DNA of 64,000 nt from Spizellomyces punctatus DAOM BR117 (lineage: Eukaryota; Chytridiomycota; Chytridiomycetes; Spizellomycetales; Spizellomycetaceae): NCBI RefSeq assembly GCF_000182565.1, contig NW_015971543.1, positions 1,180,138 to 1,244,137 on the forward strand, given 5' to 3'. Of the stretch, positions 1-11,089 are shown piece by piece (within the stretch, counting starts at the first letter, position 1; every line of letters starts with the position of its first letter). The position numbers were made by a program, and so were the translations under genes. A model generated the notes under the pieces. That model searched no databases. It had not been told where the DNA came from and saw only the letters and a program-made list of their open reading frames with translations.

Positions 1-842
1 CACGTATGGCGTTCATAGTCTTTCCACTGGCGCGTCACGTAGCTCATGGGGTATATATAGACTCCAACCTACAGCCGCAACCCAGCAAAAACAAATTCAA
101 TTGTGGTGTGACATACTTCTAGCATATTGCGCTGCAACGCGAACGTTTTCTATAGACTTGGGCGAGATAAAAGGAGCTGGTGCGAAGCCCAAAGGAGCCG
201 CGGAGGTGTTTGTTAATGAGCGATTGCGACGTGAGTTTCCTGCCGAGGGACTATACGTCCGTGCATGAAAGGCTGACTGGTAAACCCTTATCCTGGTGGC
301 TTGTGCAGGAAGTCTGAACCGAGAGGGTATACAGACCATCATTGATGCTCTGGTAAATCAAGGTATGCAATTATATCGAATTGATGTGTATCCCTTTGCT
401 TCCTTACTTACCTGCATGCATTTTCGTGCATGTAAGGACATGCCGAGTGGGAAAGCTCGGCAAAAGAGCGATGTATTGTGCTATGGCGAAAGCCAGAAGA
501 ATGGGCGTCGCTTATATACAAATGGGTTGGTGTAGTTGAGCGCGATGCTGTACGATTCCACTTGTTTAGCTCGCGTTTTCCAATTCAGGCATTTGATACG
601 GGCAGTACCAACTCCATCTGTACGGTATATGAGTTAATTCATGGGGAGGGTACGGAAGGGCAAGGTAGGAATGTATGGCAGTCTAATTGTACAGCGTGAT
701 TCTCATCAAAAGTTGGTGGATAGATTTTCATGATTTGGATGAGCGAACGATGATTAAAGCCTTGGAGGCCCTCTCGAAAACAGGCAAAGCGCAGCTGTTC
801 ACAGGAGCGAGCCATAGTGAAATGGGCGTGAAATTCTTTTGA
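1..842 (+). CDS. VPS25: ESCRT-II subunit VPS25, 5' end outside window
   Basis: VPS25 is a two-winged-helix subunit of ESCRT-II, which acts on endosomes and recruits ESCRT-III through VPS20. Exons: 1-3 (tail of an upstream exon), 61-230, 309-362, 437-525, 589-664, 724-842; together they close in frame and give 169 residues. Family landmarks are clear: TLQP near the N-terminus, LFVNERL-like VFVNERL, LWRKPEEWASLIYKW in the first-to-second winged helix, TVYELIHGEGTE, and the C-terminal GVKFF. The first coding exon lies upstream; the intron at 4-60 (GTATGG...TATATAG) restores a Phe-Thr-Leu-Gln-Pro reading. The donor at 526 is GTTGGT, unusual at position +3. The gene is convergent with ERG27, 142 bp apart. 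Confidence 0.93.
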
Positions 843-984
843 TAAGTCGAGATTCTTTGTGTTCTACTATATCTATTAATGACTATGAAAACAAAGCCGC
901 ACTTCCCCTACCGGAAAGCCTACTGGTACCGAATTAACTAAATTTTAGAGTACATTCATTCCTTCCATCAGATACCATCATCCG

Positions 985-2360
985 TCATCGCGCCAGAATT
1001 CCGTCTCTCACCGCCACTGCCCTGAATTTCCTCCATAACTCGTCCATTTCCCGACGGACCGATCTTACTGCCTTTGAATCTTCTGCTGCTAATGTTAGCT
1101 CGCGGACATAGCGACGTCCGAGGGGTGATATGTCCGCATGGTAAAGCTTAGTCGGATCCAGGGCGGTAGGATTCTCCACTTCACATGCCAGATAAAAGGC
1201 GGAGGTGGCGCCATTGCGAGGTGTTATATTACATCCAGATATGAAGAGAAAGCGCATCTGTGTAAGGTGACGGCATTACTAAGTGTTCTACCAGGGCTTA
1301 AGTGTGAGCCTTGCTACTACGATCAGCTGGGACCTACCAGGTATAAAACACCAACCCAACAGGCGGCAATGATCCAACCTTGATCAAGCAAGCCGGTAAA
1401 GCAATTTCCAGGGCTGACTACGAATGAGTAAATATTTCGTTGTTTAAGCTCATCATGCATATCAATCGCAAGAAGTTCGCAAAGACGCTTGGAGGATTCA
1501 TAGGGATGGTCTCCGCGAACGCATTGGAAATCGGCCGCTGTAAAGAACTCTGGGCTTGCGGTAGTGGAACTGAACCAAAGGATACGAGGACATGGTGATC
1601 CACGCATGGATTCTTCGAGTTCCTTGATCTTTTTAGTCGTACGAGCTGGACGTTACCAATGGTCCCTTATATTCCATCATGAGCAAACCTACCATGATGT
1701 AATGGCCAAAAACATTCGCGGCAAACACTTCTCCCAGTCCTTCGGCGGTAACAGTTCCTTGTCGTTGAGAAAAGAAGTCACCTCCTGTTTTCGCGACATA
1801 CGCGGGTCGGGTGAACAGGTTTTTGAGGCCCTCTTTGATGTTCATGTGATCACAAGGGAGAATTCCTGCATTGAGGATAAGGTAGTCGAGGCGGGAAAAT
1901 CTGCAGACAGACATTAGAGGCAGAGTGAGGTTTGCTTCAACGTGTACTGTGGTTCAGGGAACTCGTCGATGTTGGGGACGCACCTACGCTTAAACTCCTC
2001 ACAGGCTCCGAAAACACTCTTGGTCGATGATAGATCTACAATCAAGATTTGCAATGCACTTTCCGCCATCATTGCTTTCTCCTTCATATCTTTCGAAGCA
2101 TACTGAGCCAAAAGTTTGGCCCGCGCTGCTTCTGCTCTAGACCTATTCCGACAGGCCATGACAATCGTCAACGGTTCATTTCGCGGGTCGAGAGCATGCT
2201 CCAAAAGTCGCTGCACTATGCCGTACCCTACACCGCTAGAAAGCTCGCTTAACAGGCAATTTCTTGTTCAAAGTTCAGAACGGTTCACGTACCTGTTGGC
2301 ACCAGTGACGATTGCCACTCTGGACGAGGTTGGCACTGAATGACTTTCGGCAGTCAGCAT
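985..2360 (-). CDS. ERG27: 3-keto-steroid reductase (HSD17B7/ERG27 family)
   Basis: This short-chain dehydrogenase reduces the C-3 ketone of sterol intermediates during C-4 demethylation in the ergosterol pathway at the ER. Exons on the minus strand: 2360-2293, 2235-1984, 1900-1693, 1628-1338, 1257-985, closing in frame to 363 residues (yeast Erg27 is 347). The Rossmann motif TGANSGVGYGI spans the first junction, NAG appears in LDYLILNAGI, and the catalytic pair is in YESSKRLCELL. The segment ELEESMRGSPCPRILWFSS and the late NITPRNG motif are typical of HSD17B7/Erg27 and separate it from generic SDRs. The start at 2360 is the first in-frame ATG before the Rossmann strand. It is divergent from MAK11. 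Confidence 0.93.
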
Positions 2361-2672
2361 GGCGAACTAGATTTTGCTGCTAATGAAGAAGGGGCAAACG
2401 GTCCCAAGCTGCTCTCGAGTCCTTCCTTCCCACTCGCTCGGTGCCCTCCGTTGCGCGAAAACATGGTGCGAGCGTCAGTTTGCAGGTCGTTCGATGCAGG
2501 TCAACCTCAGTTAACGCGTGTAGTGACCAGCCAATCAAGTCACTTTGTATGTTGTTTGCGGTACAGTGATTGGGCCACATTTGCATCACGTGCATACTTC
2601 TTTTTGGAAATTGCATCATTAGCAAACCCGTCTGGGGACGATATCCATTTCTTTCCAGCAACCCTTCACAAA
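2361..2672. promoter_or_regulatory. divergent intergenic region ERG27 / MAK11
   Basis: These 312 bp separate the two start codons. The MAK11 frame stays open through the region back to 2340, but that part has no family resemblance and overlaps the ERG27 start, so I treat it as shared promoter and 5' leader. No motif is strong enough to name. Confidence 0.5.
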
Positions 2673-4058
2673 ATGACACAAGAACAGTACGAGTTTCGAA
2701 TTATCTTTGGAACATACGAGCGTCTTCTCTACGGGCTAGATGTGCACCCGGCTGCAGCGTCTGGTGATGCGCAGAGCGTCTTTACAGTGACGCCAGTCTT
2801 CATTTATCCTGCCCACATATCGTGCATCAAGGCCGTGGCCACTAGTTCACGGTTCCTAGCAACAGGTTCTACTGACGAGCACGTCAAGTTGTATGATCTT
2901 CGCCTCCGAAAAGAAGTGGGAACTCTCATGCACCATTCTGGCTCAATAACCTGTTTGCGATTCTTCAAGAAGTCACACCTTATAACAGCGTCGGAGGACG
3001 GGACGATAGCCATCGTTAGAACACAGGATTGGGAAGTGTTGAAAACATTGGCTGGTCACAAGCGCGCGATAAATTGGGTCGATGTACATCCTTCGGGAAA
3101 GGTGCTATTGAGTGTTGGTGGAGATGGAACACTAAAGTGTTGGGACTTGGCTCGCGGAACCTGCACGTACTCTATGCGTCTACCTAAAGTGGCTGAACGA
3201 GTGTGTTGGAGCCCTTCTGGGCAACTGTATGCTGTCCTAATGAATAACTTGGTACAAATTCATGCCGTCTCTGATGGTGAAGTGGTCGGAAACCTCGAAG
3301 GGATCGGAAGGATCAATGCTATCGCTTTTTGTAGCATGGAAGGCGTGGATGAGGAACATCAGTCTAGGGAAGTTCTGGTGACTGGTGGGGAGGACAGATC
3401 TATTGGTGTATGGGCCCAAGACGGAGAGCGTATTTTGCGATGGAACACGCAACATGGAAATCGCATAAAGGATTTGGATGTATACGTCAAGGAAGGCAAG
3501 CCGACCATTGTTGTTTCGTGCTCATCGGATGGAGGTATCAAGGTGTGGGACTTGACGGACGTAGCCCATCAATTGAAGACAAGCCATTCCACTGAGAGTG
3601 CCGTGCCGGCTGATGGAAAACCGGTCAAGGTTGTTTTGCCGCAAGCAACCCCGCAAGCTGATTATAATGCGAAATGTCGCCTAACGTGCATAGCCGTTAC
3701 TGGTCCATGTGATACCTCATCGAAAGGAAAACGAGGGGATATTGCTCACGGGGCGGATGAGGCAAATGAAGACGAGGTCGCTGCTGATCGATCAGAGTTC
3801 GAATCAGATTATGAAGATCCTGCTGGTAAAGCGACGATCTCCGTATCTTTTGAAGAGGAGGGAGAGACCACTGTAGAGGAGAAGCCGTCGACGCCTGCCC
3901 CTACAATAGCCAAGAAGAAACGAAAAGCGACTGCTGATGGGAATCAATCTGCAGGCAAGCGACAGGCAGGATCTGGTCCCATAATAAAAAAAGGCAAGGG
4001 AAAGCAGGCGGCATTAAACAAATTCAGGAAGCGTTCTGTAAATAATTCAAGCAAATAG
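2673..4058 (+). CDS. MAK11: WD40 protein MAK11/PAK1IP1, 60S ribosome biogenesis
   Basis: A single-exon gene of 461 residues (yeast Mak11 is 468). Mak11/PAK1IP1 acts in the nucleolus in 60S subunit assembly. Start chosen at MTQEQYEFRI, where homology to the family begins with a FGTYERLLYGL first blade. WD-type blades follow at about residues 10-330, for example TGSTDEHVKLYDLR, LITASEDGTIAIV, GHKRAINWVDVHPSGKVLLSVGGDGTLKCWDL and VTGGEDRSIGVW. The C-terminal part is acidic (roughly 360-410) and then very lysine-rich (PTIAKKKRKA, KKGKGKQ), the usual tail with nuclear localisation signals. No intron is needed, which is rare among the larger genes here. Confidence 0.92.
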   Translation: MTQEQYEFRIIFGTYERLLYGLDVHPAAASGDAQSVFTVTPVFIYPAHISCIKAVATSSRFLATGSTDEHVKLYDLRLRKEVGTLMHHSGSITCLRFFKKSHLITASEDGTIAIVRTQDWEVLKTLAGHKRAINWVDVHPSGKVLLSVGGDGTLKCWDLARGTCTYSMRLPKVAERVCWSPSGQLYAVLMNNLVQIHAVSDGEVVGNLEGIGRINAIAFCSMEGVDEEHQSREVLVTGGEDRSIGVWAQDGERILRWNTQHGNRIKDLDVYVKEGKPTIVVSCSSDGGIKVWDLTDVAHQLKTSHSTESAVPADGKPVKVVLPQATPQADYNAKCRLTCIAVTGPCDTSSKGKRGDIAHGADEANEDEVAADRSEFESDYEDPAGKATISVSFEEEGETTVEEKPSTPAPTIAKKKRKATADGNQSAGKRQAGSGPIIKKGKGKQAALNKFRKRSVNNSSK

Positions 4059-4799
4059 TGCATTATCATTCTACCATTATATTTATGTACGATAATATTT
4101 TCATCATGTTAACATCATCCCATATGCTGCTATGGCAAAAACGCGGTCGTTTGTTCGGAGGGCCAGCTCTCCGTCTTGCCCAATCATGTGCGCGTCAAGA
4201 CGAAATGAAAGAAATGAAACTCCAATTGCCATTCATGCACTGCCCCTTCAATTATACCATTTATGGTAAATAACTATATTCATTTATCCTTATATGGTAA
4301 TAGCATCATCAAACCGCTTTTGACTTAAAGTAGTTCCCCCCCCTCCCTCGCTCGCCTTCTTCCTGCCGAGTAGCACTTTTTTCTTCACGGACGTCCTTGT
4401 CCGTCATTGCAGCATCTGCATCTGGCGAACAAGTTGCTCCTCGTAGCTGGTAGATACGGGGATACCAAGGTGTGTTGGAAACATTGGTTTTATGCTGTTA
4501 TGGCTAGTTGACCTGACCAGTTCTCTACGCAGTGTGCGTTTTCAGAAATCACCAAACTAGCCTAGCTCTAGGTGAAAGCGAGGTTCTGGGCACAAAGAAA
4601 GAGAAGCGGTGATCCTCCGGGCCTGGACATTGCTCGGAGATTTTTATGGTTCAGTATCATCTTGAAAGTGCCGAGCTGAATACAAAAAGCAAAGTACGTG
4701 AAAAACAGCGTATCTGGTGCGGACTTTACTACGCGCTTTGCGGTATGCTCCTTGGTGACCGTTTCTCACTCCGTTGGGCTTATAGGAAACAAGATCAAG
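4059..4799. other. intergenic region between MAK11 and homeobox gene
   Basis: About 740 bp without a supported gene. It holds AT-rich 3' flank of MAK11, a pyrimidine-rich C run near 4335-4370, and the likely 5' leader of the homeobox gene. A possible 5' UTR intron could run from about 4697 (GTGAAA) or 4694 (GTACGT) to the AG at about 4785. I see no tRNA or recognisable ncRNA. Confidence 0.4.
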
Positions 4800-6218
4800 A
4801 TGACAGACACCATCGCCAATCAACCAAATGACGGCCAAGTGCTGGCTATGGCAACGCTTGCTCCACCTGGTGTTGCTCATATGGCGCTGAATCCAGCGCA
4901 ACCATCTCCTTTACCTCCTGCCCCTGGTTCGTCTTCGCTTTCAGATCCACAAACATCTGGCGCACCCGGGCAGCAAGGACAAAATCCACTTCTCATTCCA
5001 GTCTTACCGTTTGCCCTCCCACATTTATTCCCCCAATCCATGGCACAACCGGCTCCCACTCCGGTGCGGTTACCTCCCATGAATGTAGAACCACCTCAAA
5101 CGCCTGTCAGTCATCAACCACCGTCTCCAACCGGTGATGACTCCAGTCAGCAAGGCAGTCGCAACACGTACTTCAAAAAGTTGAATTGGGTCAATGCTTC
5201 CCCTCAACATTTTAGCACTGATGACGCATCTGTACTTGGAAAGAAAAGGCGACGACGCACCTCGGCCATGGAACTGGAAGTTCTGGAGGCTCATTTTCGG
5301 AGAAACCCGCTTCCAAATGCATCGGAGCGTGAACAGCTTGCAAGGGAAACTGGAATGACCGCGCGATGCGTTCAGGTTTGGTTTCAGAACAAACGTCAGA
5401 GCTTGAAAAAGAAGGTTGCTACGACAGAACGACGAAAGTCATCCATTCCTGATAGTCCGCTCAAGTGAGTACCATGCGGTATATGATTATATGTAGAGTG
5501 TGATACTGACAATCATCGCCTGCAACTTATCAGACAAGAGCCAAATGCATCGCTGGGCGCTGGCTCTGTGACTCCGAAGTTCTCTGTGACATCACCGTCA
5601 ACGTCTACCAGTGTTCCCTTCCTCCCGATATTCCCAGGTTCTACTGGGTCGTCGTTGCCACCTGGTGCTTCCTTGGCCTCCCTCTTCCAGAGACCGATCA
5701 TGCTTCCACCTCAGCGTGCGCAAACACCTCGCCCTATCCGTCCGGCAGCTGGCGACGAAGGCCATGATATGGCAGCACTGGCTCTAGTAAATCTTTCTCA
5801 GTCCGGCCAAGCGTCACCTCCTGGTCCATCCTCTACTGCGACTGCGTCATCGCCCGTCCCAGGCCAAAGTGAAACCGAAGCCGATGGAGCAGTCTCCAAT
5901 AGTGACGAAACTGCCACACCAGCAATTGAAGGGAAAAACCAAAATCTTGCACAATTCTCACCGCCATCTCCGGTCAGCCCTACAAAGGGCAGCATGGTTA
6001 AGCAGGAGCAAGGAGCAGTAGGCAAAGTTAGTTTAGAGGCTCGCAATCTCTTTCCGCAAGCCGCCGAACCTCAGCCTCAGCCTCAGCCTCAACATCCCAC
6101 CCCTCCATTGACACAGCACGATACCGATTCGCTTGAGAAACCTCAGCAGAACCCCGGCCATATCACTGGTGCAGTGAGCCCGTCTGTCATTGAACCGGCC
6201 CAGACTGAACCAGTCTGA
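4800..6218 (+). CDS. homeodomain transcription factor
   Basis: Two exons, 4800-5464 and 5534-6218, joined within a lysine codon, encode 449 residues. The homeodomain lies at about residues 148-207 (KKRRRRTSAMELEVLEAHF ... VQVWFQNKRQ); the third helix has the WFQNKRQ core, a typical non-TALE homeodomain as in fungal Yox1/Pho2-like regulators. Both flanks are low-complexity: a Pro/Gln-rich N-terminal arm and a Ser/Pro/Thr-rich C-terminal half ending in a short Pro-Gln repeat, so activation-domain-like but otherwise unconserved. The start MTDTIANQ was preferred; an in-frame ATG at 4698 would add 34 residues that look like leader sequence. The target genes cannot be inferred. Confidence 0.85.
6069..6092 (+). 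repeat. CCTCAG hexamer repeat (Pro-Gln) in homeobox gene
   Basis: Four tandem copies of CCTCAG (the last CCTCAA) encode a Pro-Gln run inside the disordered C-terminal half of the homeodomain protein. Such short in-frame microsatellites commonly vary in length between strains. Confidence 0.8.
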
Positions 6219-6521
6219 ATGAATATAGTTTCTTTTTACGACACTTGTTGACACAACGCTAGTTTGGGCATAATGTATAGAAAGTCTTAGTCGTAGGAGA
6301 TGATGCGTCCTGCAGGTGGCAAAGGGTGTCTGAATACTGTTTGGCATCTGGTGCACTCGACAGAAGCGTCGGAGTAATCATTTTTGTGTAAATAAAAAAC
6401 CAGTTCAACACATGCTGATTCAACATACATCCACAATCCAAAGCAGAAAACAACATATAAAGCATTTTGCCAGTGTGAGACGCCGCTGGCATCATATCCA
6501 AATTGGTTCACAAGCAAATGC

Positions 6522-7655
6522 TCATTGACTGGCGTGAATTAACCTTGCTGCAGGAGTACCTGCGGATTGCGCCAATCCATTTTTCACCGCCTTCGCTTCC
6601 TGCTTCGCATGTGTCCTCTGCCTATGTATTACCTCAGCATCTTCAGTCCTTTCATCGCGCTCTACTTCCTCAGCTGCCTTGGCTGTCTCCTTCTTTCCCA
6701 AATCTGAAGCTTTTGTCCTTGGCAAATCGGATGAAAGACCAAGCGTAAACGCAATACTCTCAACCGCAGCGTGTTGTCGTGCAGGTTTGCAAAAGTCCGG
6801 ATCGGCAATCCGCCGATCTCGCTCTTCTTCCTCTGCTTGTCGCGCGCTCGCTCGATGAGCAACAGATGTTGCGCGGTTTGTCTCTGTTTCAATTCCTTGC
6901 CGAACTGCTGTAGCTTCTTGCAAGGCATGTTGTATATTGGGCTCAATCTCTGAGATCGAAGCGGTACGAGCGGCTCGCTCAGATTCTTCAGCGGCATGTA
7001 CCATATTGAGAAGCACCTGGCATAACACCGGCGGAAGGGAGTTGTCATCAGTTTCAACTGACTCGAGACCTTCCCGAAAAGCTCTATGGATGAGTCGTCA
7101 GTACTGCTTAATAGGTTCCCAATACGTCTTACTGGTCTTACCTAGCCTCCTGATGAGCATGCTCCAGAGCTGCGAATGCAATTTCTGCAGTAGTTGAAGT
7201 CCGTCTCTCCCGCTCTTCCTCTTCTGATTCACGCAGTGATTCTCGGCGTAGTATGCTAAATGCCTTGTTGCCACCTTCAATACTGGCACGACGTACGCCG
7301 GCTACAAACGCCTTTATGAAAGCAGACAGCAACACTTATTATCAGATCACTGAAACAGACATTAATACGCCTTATTCGAACCTTGGCCTCATCATGAGCA
7401 TGCTCCACTTCATTGGGAGGGACAAAGCGCGCTGCGGCCAGTAACCGGTTACGACGGTCCCGCTCCGCTTCTTCAAGAGCCTTTACATCCCTTAGAGAGC
7501 TGTCGTGAATTCGAAGCTTTATCATGAACAAAGATATATTAAGTCTCGGCTGCTAAAGTGCACTATTGGCCTACGTGCAAGAAAATTAAAAAAGCACTGA
7601 CCTCCACCCCCTCAGGAACAAGGGGCTGGCATCCATATGCAATCTCACCATCCAT
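6522..7655 (-). CDS. unrecognised helical protein with five degenerate repeats
   Basis: I do not recognise this protein. Exons on the minus strand: 7655-7602, 7516-7382, 7311-7142, 7083-6522; they close in frame to 306 residues. It is made of about five degenerate repeats of 52-60 residues, each with an acidic-basic block (EEAERDRR at 33-40, EEEERERR at 93-100, EESERAAR at 152-159, EEEERDRR at 204-211, EEVERDER at 258-265), followed by a His-Ala/Glu-Ala block (EHAHDEAKAF, EHAHQEARAF, QHALQEATAV, THAKQEAKAV) and often Gly-Leu/Ile-Glu. It is Ala/Glu/Arg-rich and predicted helical, with no signal peptide or membrane segment. The donor GTTCGA at 7381 is weak but keeps the repeat register. It is divergent from IFT57, 266 bp apart; a flagellar link is possible but unproven. 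Confidence 0.6.
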
Positions 7656-7921
7656 GGTTCGCGAGATGTTTCAAAATGTGATATCTTGCTTTAACTTGGT
7701 CTCTGAGTAGGTGTCCGTTTTGAAGGCCGGGTGTAAAGGCCGCTATGGTACGGGGGACACCTGAGGGTCAGAAGCTCAGCTCCTTTTGACGCGACACGAT
7801 GCCACGCTTCACGTAATCCCTAATGAGTCGGAACTTTGCTCGACCTGCACTGTGGCAAATTACAAGCCATCTTCACATCCTTTTCTTCTTATTAATATTA
7901 TAAAACTCGCTCGGCCACAAG

Positions 7922-9893
7922 ATGGATGATATTCTCGATAAGCTGAAAATCTTGAACTACCACAGGGATTTCTGTAAACCGATGTAGGTGCGAACAAAGT
8001 TCTACTGTTTTGAGAATTTGCTGCTGGTGGATGCTAGGATGATGGGGATGAACGGTTCGGCATTTGTGGGATGAAAACTGCCTGGCTTTCAAACCTTACT
8101 TCGTCGTATCACTGGGGCTATAATCTGCACAGCAATCATTCTAACAAAAAATAAAGGAATTTGAAACCTCTGCACCGCTTCTACTTCACCGTACCCGCCA
8201 CAAATCCAAACGAACAGTTTTACTATTTCACATCCCTATTCACATGGCTTGTCAACCTCAACGGGGAGAGCTTCGAAGCTCCAGGCCAGTTCGACGACCC
8301 AAATGCTTCGGTAGCGAATATTGGTAAATAACCTACTAAAGTCAAAGTTACAGAAATAAGGATGCCAACACTGATCTTTCCCCCCATCTGCTCATCTACT
8401 TTGAAACAGCTGCAAAGCTCAAAGAAATGGACATTACTGTGGACTTGAGCCTCAATAAGATCAAGCAAGGTCATGGAGAAGGAGTACTGACCGTTTTGCA
8501 AGCATTGGCGGACCGGGCCATACAGCAATCTGGGTTTGTGTTCCAACAGCCAATACATAAGACGGACGAGTAAGTACTTTAGAATGGATCTTAACGCAAG
8601 CATTTTTGTCTGACAGAATTATGGGAATATAGATATGCAGAGGAGGCGGACGTCGATGCGGAAGCCGAAGTCACTGCTGAAACGGTCGAAGAAGATTTGG
8701 CTGCACAAGATGACGAGGAAGAGATGTTTCTTCAACCCGTACAACGAACCGACAAAGCAGATCTCACCAGGTGGGTTCCTCGTGTCTGTGTTTCACTTGG
8801 GCTGTTCCTTGAATGAACACCTTAATTTTCATTATAGCCCACAGGCGCAAATTGACGTACAACCTCCAAAACCGAAGATTGACCCTGCGGAATGGAAGCT
8901 TGAGGTGGAGCGGGTTACGCCAATGCTACGTGTGCAGATTGCCAATGATAACAAGGATTGGAGAATCCATGTTGAGAGCATGAAGCATCACCATAGCGTA
9001 AGTTATGTACTTGATCTAGTTGACCTCACACCAACACCGCCTTGACCATCGAATCCCCATTTCATTAACGGACTTTAGACCATTACATCATCCATATCAG
9101 AAACTCAGAGTCAGCTCAACAAGCTACATGCTGACATTGAGAAAACACTTGAGAAAATATCGAGTCGTGAAAAGTACATTAACACACAATTCGAGTCACA
9201 GGTAAGAGACTAAAACGTTGCGTGGAAAGCGGCTTTCCTTATGAAGCAAGTTGGCTTCTGCTCAAAATGCGTTTACCTTTAATTAGACAGAGGAATATCG
9301 TGTACTGCAAGATCAGCTTTCCGAACTTAAACAAAAGTACGGCGTTGCAAGTAGTAACGTGACTGAACTGACGAATGAGCTGTCAAGAATATCGGAGGAA
9401 TTAGACAGTGTTAAGGTGCTCGTCTTCCTTTCATATGCTACGCCTTTTACAAAAATAACTAAAAACGGCTTCGCAGTCGCAAATGGACGATATTGGAAGT
9501 GGGATGACTGATTCCAAACCCTTGGTGGCCATCAAGCAAGGTGTAGCGAAATTGAAGGTACGATATGATTGGGAGTCATATTAGTCGTTCGAGTGCTTTG
9601 ATATCTCTCTTAATTATGCTTCGCAGGCTGAAATCAAACAGATGGATTTGCGAGTCGGTGTGATACAACACACTTTGCTGCATGCAAAGGTAAGCACTTT
9701 CCTGCCATCTTCATCACTTCTCGCAAAGGAAAATCTTATTTTTGCGTTTCAAGCTCAAAATTAAAGGGCCGATAGGACTAGCAGCAGAACCGCCAAACAT
9801 GATGCAGGTCAGTGAACGATACCAACGTACGCTCCGTGCTCGATTGAATGATTTTAACACTTTGATGTGTAGATGTTTGCGCTCGCGATATGA
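7922..9893 (+). CDS. IFT57: intraflagellar transport protein IFT57
   Basis: IFT57 is a peripheral subunit of the IFT-B complex, which moves cargo along the axoneme and works with kinesin-2. Eleven exons: 7922-7983, 8157-8323, 8410-8569, 8633-8770, 8838-8997, 9079-9201, 9287-9415, 9477-9557, 9627-9689, 9754-9807, 9873-9893; all junctions keep frame and give 385 residues (human 429). The N-terminal CH-like (NN-CH) domain covers about residues 1-135 (LDKLKILNYHRDFC, KPLHRFYF, FTSLFTWLVN). An acidic linker follows. Then come the family signatures EWKLEVERVTPMLRVQI, DNKDWRIHVESM and TLEKISSREKYIN, and a C-terminal coiled coil ending IGLAAEPPNMMQ. It implies that this organism makes a cilium or flagellum. 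Confidence 0.96.
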
Positions 9894-10224
9894 TATGTAT
9901 GTATAATTTAATATCTAGAAGTTAGAGCGCATGGCTTTCATTGAAGACCTTCGGAGAAACCGATAAGAGATCTCGTACTAGTCCGGCGCCGGCCATTGCC
10001 CAGGTTATGACATTGGCATGGATCGACAGGCAAGCCAATATATTGCATGGCACGTAAAGCTCATGCTCAGACAGGTGGGAGACATCTTAGGACGCAACCA
10101 AGGCTCTACCGCCTCTTGATATAGCCCTGCCCTAAAGGCTTGTTTTGGAAGTCATCGCCCATCCCCTTCTATTAAAAACCCAGATCCACATGCAAAAAGA
10201 GCAAACTAGTTACAATCCAGTGAA
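9894..10224. other. intergenic region between IFT57 and PIS1
   Basis: About 330 bp between convergent genes. I see only 3' flanks of IFT57 and PIS1 and no supported ORF, tRNA or repeat. Confidence 0.4.
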
Positions 10225-11089
10225 TCATTGGGATTTTCCAACGGCTTGGGCTCTGGTTACTTTATCCAACCTTGCAAGGTTTCTGCTTGCGCCAACTAAT
10301 TGGATCACGTTTGTGACCTGCTTCAGCGCAAATACTGGGAACATTGCAATTGCGAGTGCGACACACGCAACGTAGGATGTTGTGTCAACTCCTTCCACAT
10401 TTGGTATCCAGGCTCCACCACTCGGAGTGCCTACGCCAGCACCCGCCGCGGCCACTGCCGGATACCCGGCCCCAATACCTAACATTGCCAAACCCCCCTT
10501 TTTCGCAATCTCTACGTGCCACGTTCCCACCAGGTACAACGCTATGAAAAAGAGCTCGTTTCCTGCACAAACCACAAAGAGCACTTTGTTGTTGGTGTAG
10601 TATTGGCGAAGTAGCCATGAAGTCTTCTTGGGATCCACGTTCTTGTGCGATCCGGCGCCAAGAACGAGAGAAGAGTACATTTGCAGATAATGGGCGGAAA
10701 GGTCGAGCGCAAGTAGCGTTTGGAAAAAAAGCGTGAATCGCGGGAACGCAAGGGCAAGGTAGATCAGTAAGCAGGAAGTTGTACTCCTGTCGGTGACCAT
10801 ATCGAGAACCGCACCGAAGCGCGATGCTTAGAAAAAGAAATGCATCAACATCGACGATAGCTATAGCTTGTCGCGGTGCACGACCACGCGTCCACTCACT
10901 TTGTCCAAAATATCTCGCTGCTTGACCGTCTGCCGCATCCAGCAGACAGCTTATTGAATACAGTGCCATTGCTGTATATGTGTGATAAGGTAGATACCAC
11001 AAGGCGGCGAACATAAGCAACACCCTGGCATAACCGATGAGGTTTGGCACAAAGAGGAAGACGTTATCAGTTTTCGACGGACTGAACAT
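10225..11089 (-). CDS. PIS1: CDP-diacylglycerol-inositol 3-phosphatidyltransferase
   Basis: This ER membrane enzyme makes phosphatidylinositol from CDP-diacylglycerol and myo-inositol. Exons: 11089-10900 and 10826-10225, joined in frame, 263 residues (yeast Pis1 is 220). The CDP-alcohol phosphotransferase signature D-G-x2-A-R-x8-G-x3-D-x3-D is complete across the junction: DAADGQAARYFG, then GAVLDMVTD. Several hydrophobic segments follow (for example LLIYLALAFPRFTLFFQTLL, SWLLRQYYTNNKVLFVVCAG and the C-terminal VALAIAMFPVFALKQVTNVI). The extra length is a glycine/alanine-rich loop before the last membrane segment. It starts 253 bp from GWT1 on the opposite strand. Confidence 0.93.

Noticed and set aside
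97-342. 81-codon minus-strand frame
   Set aside because: Antisense to VPS25 exons 2 and 3, which have clear homology.
2340-2672. N-terminal extension of MAK11
   Set aside because: Open by chance; no family likeness and it overlaps the ERG27 start and promoter.
4646-4831. Short plus-strand frame before the homeobox gene
   Set aside because: No composition or homology support; more likely leader with a possible 5' UTR intron.
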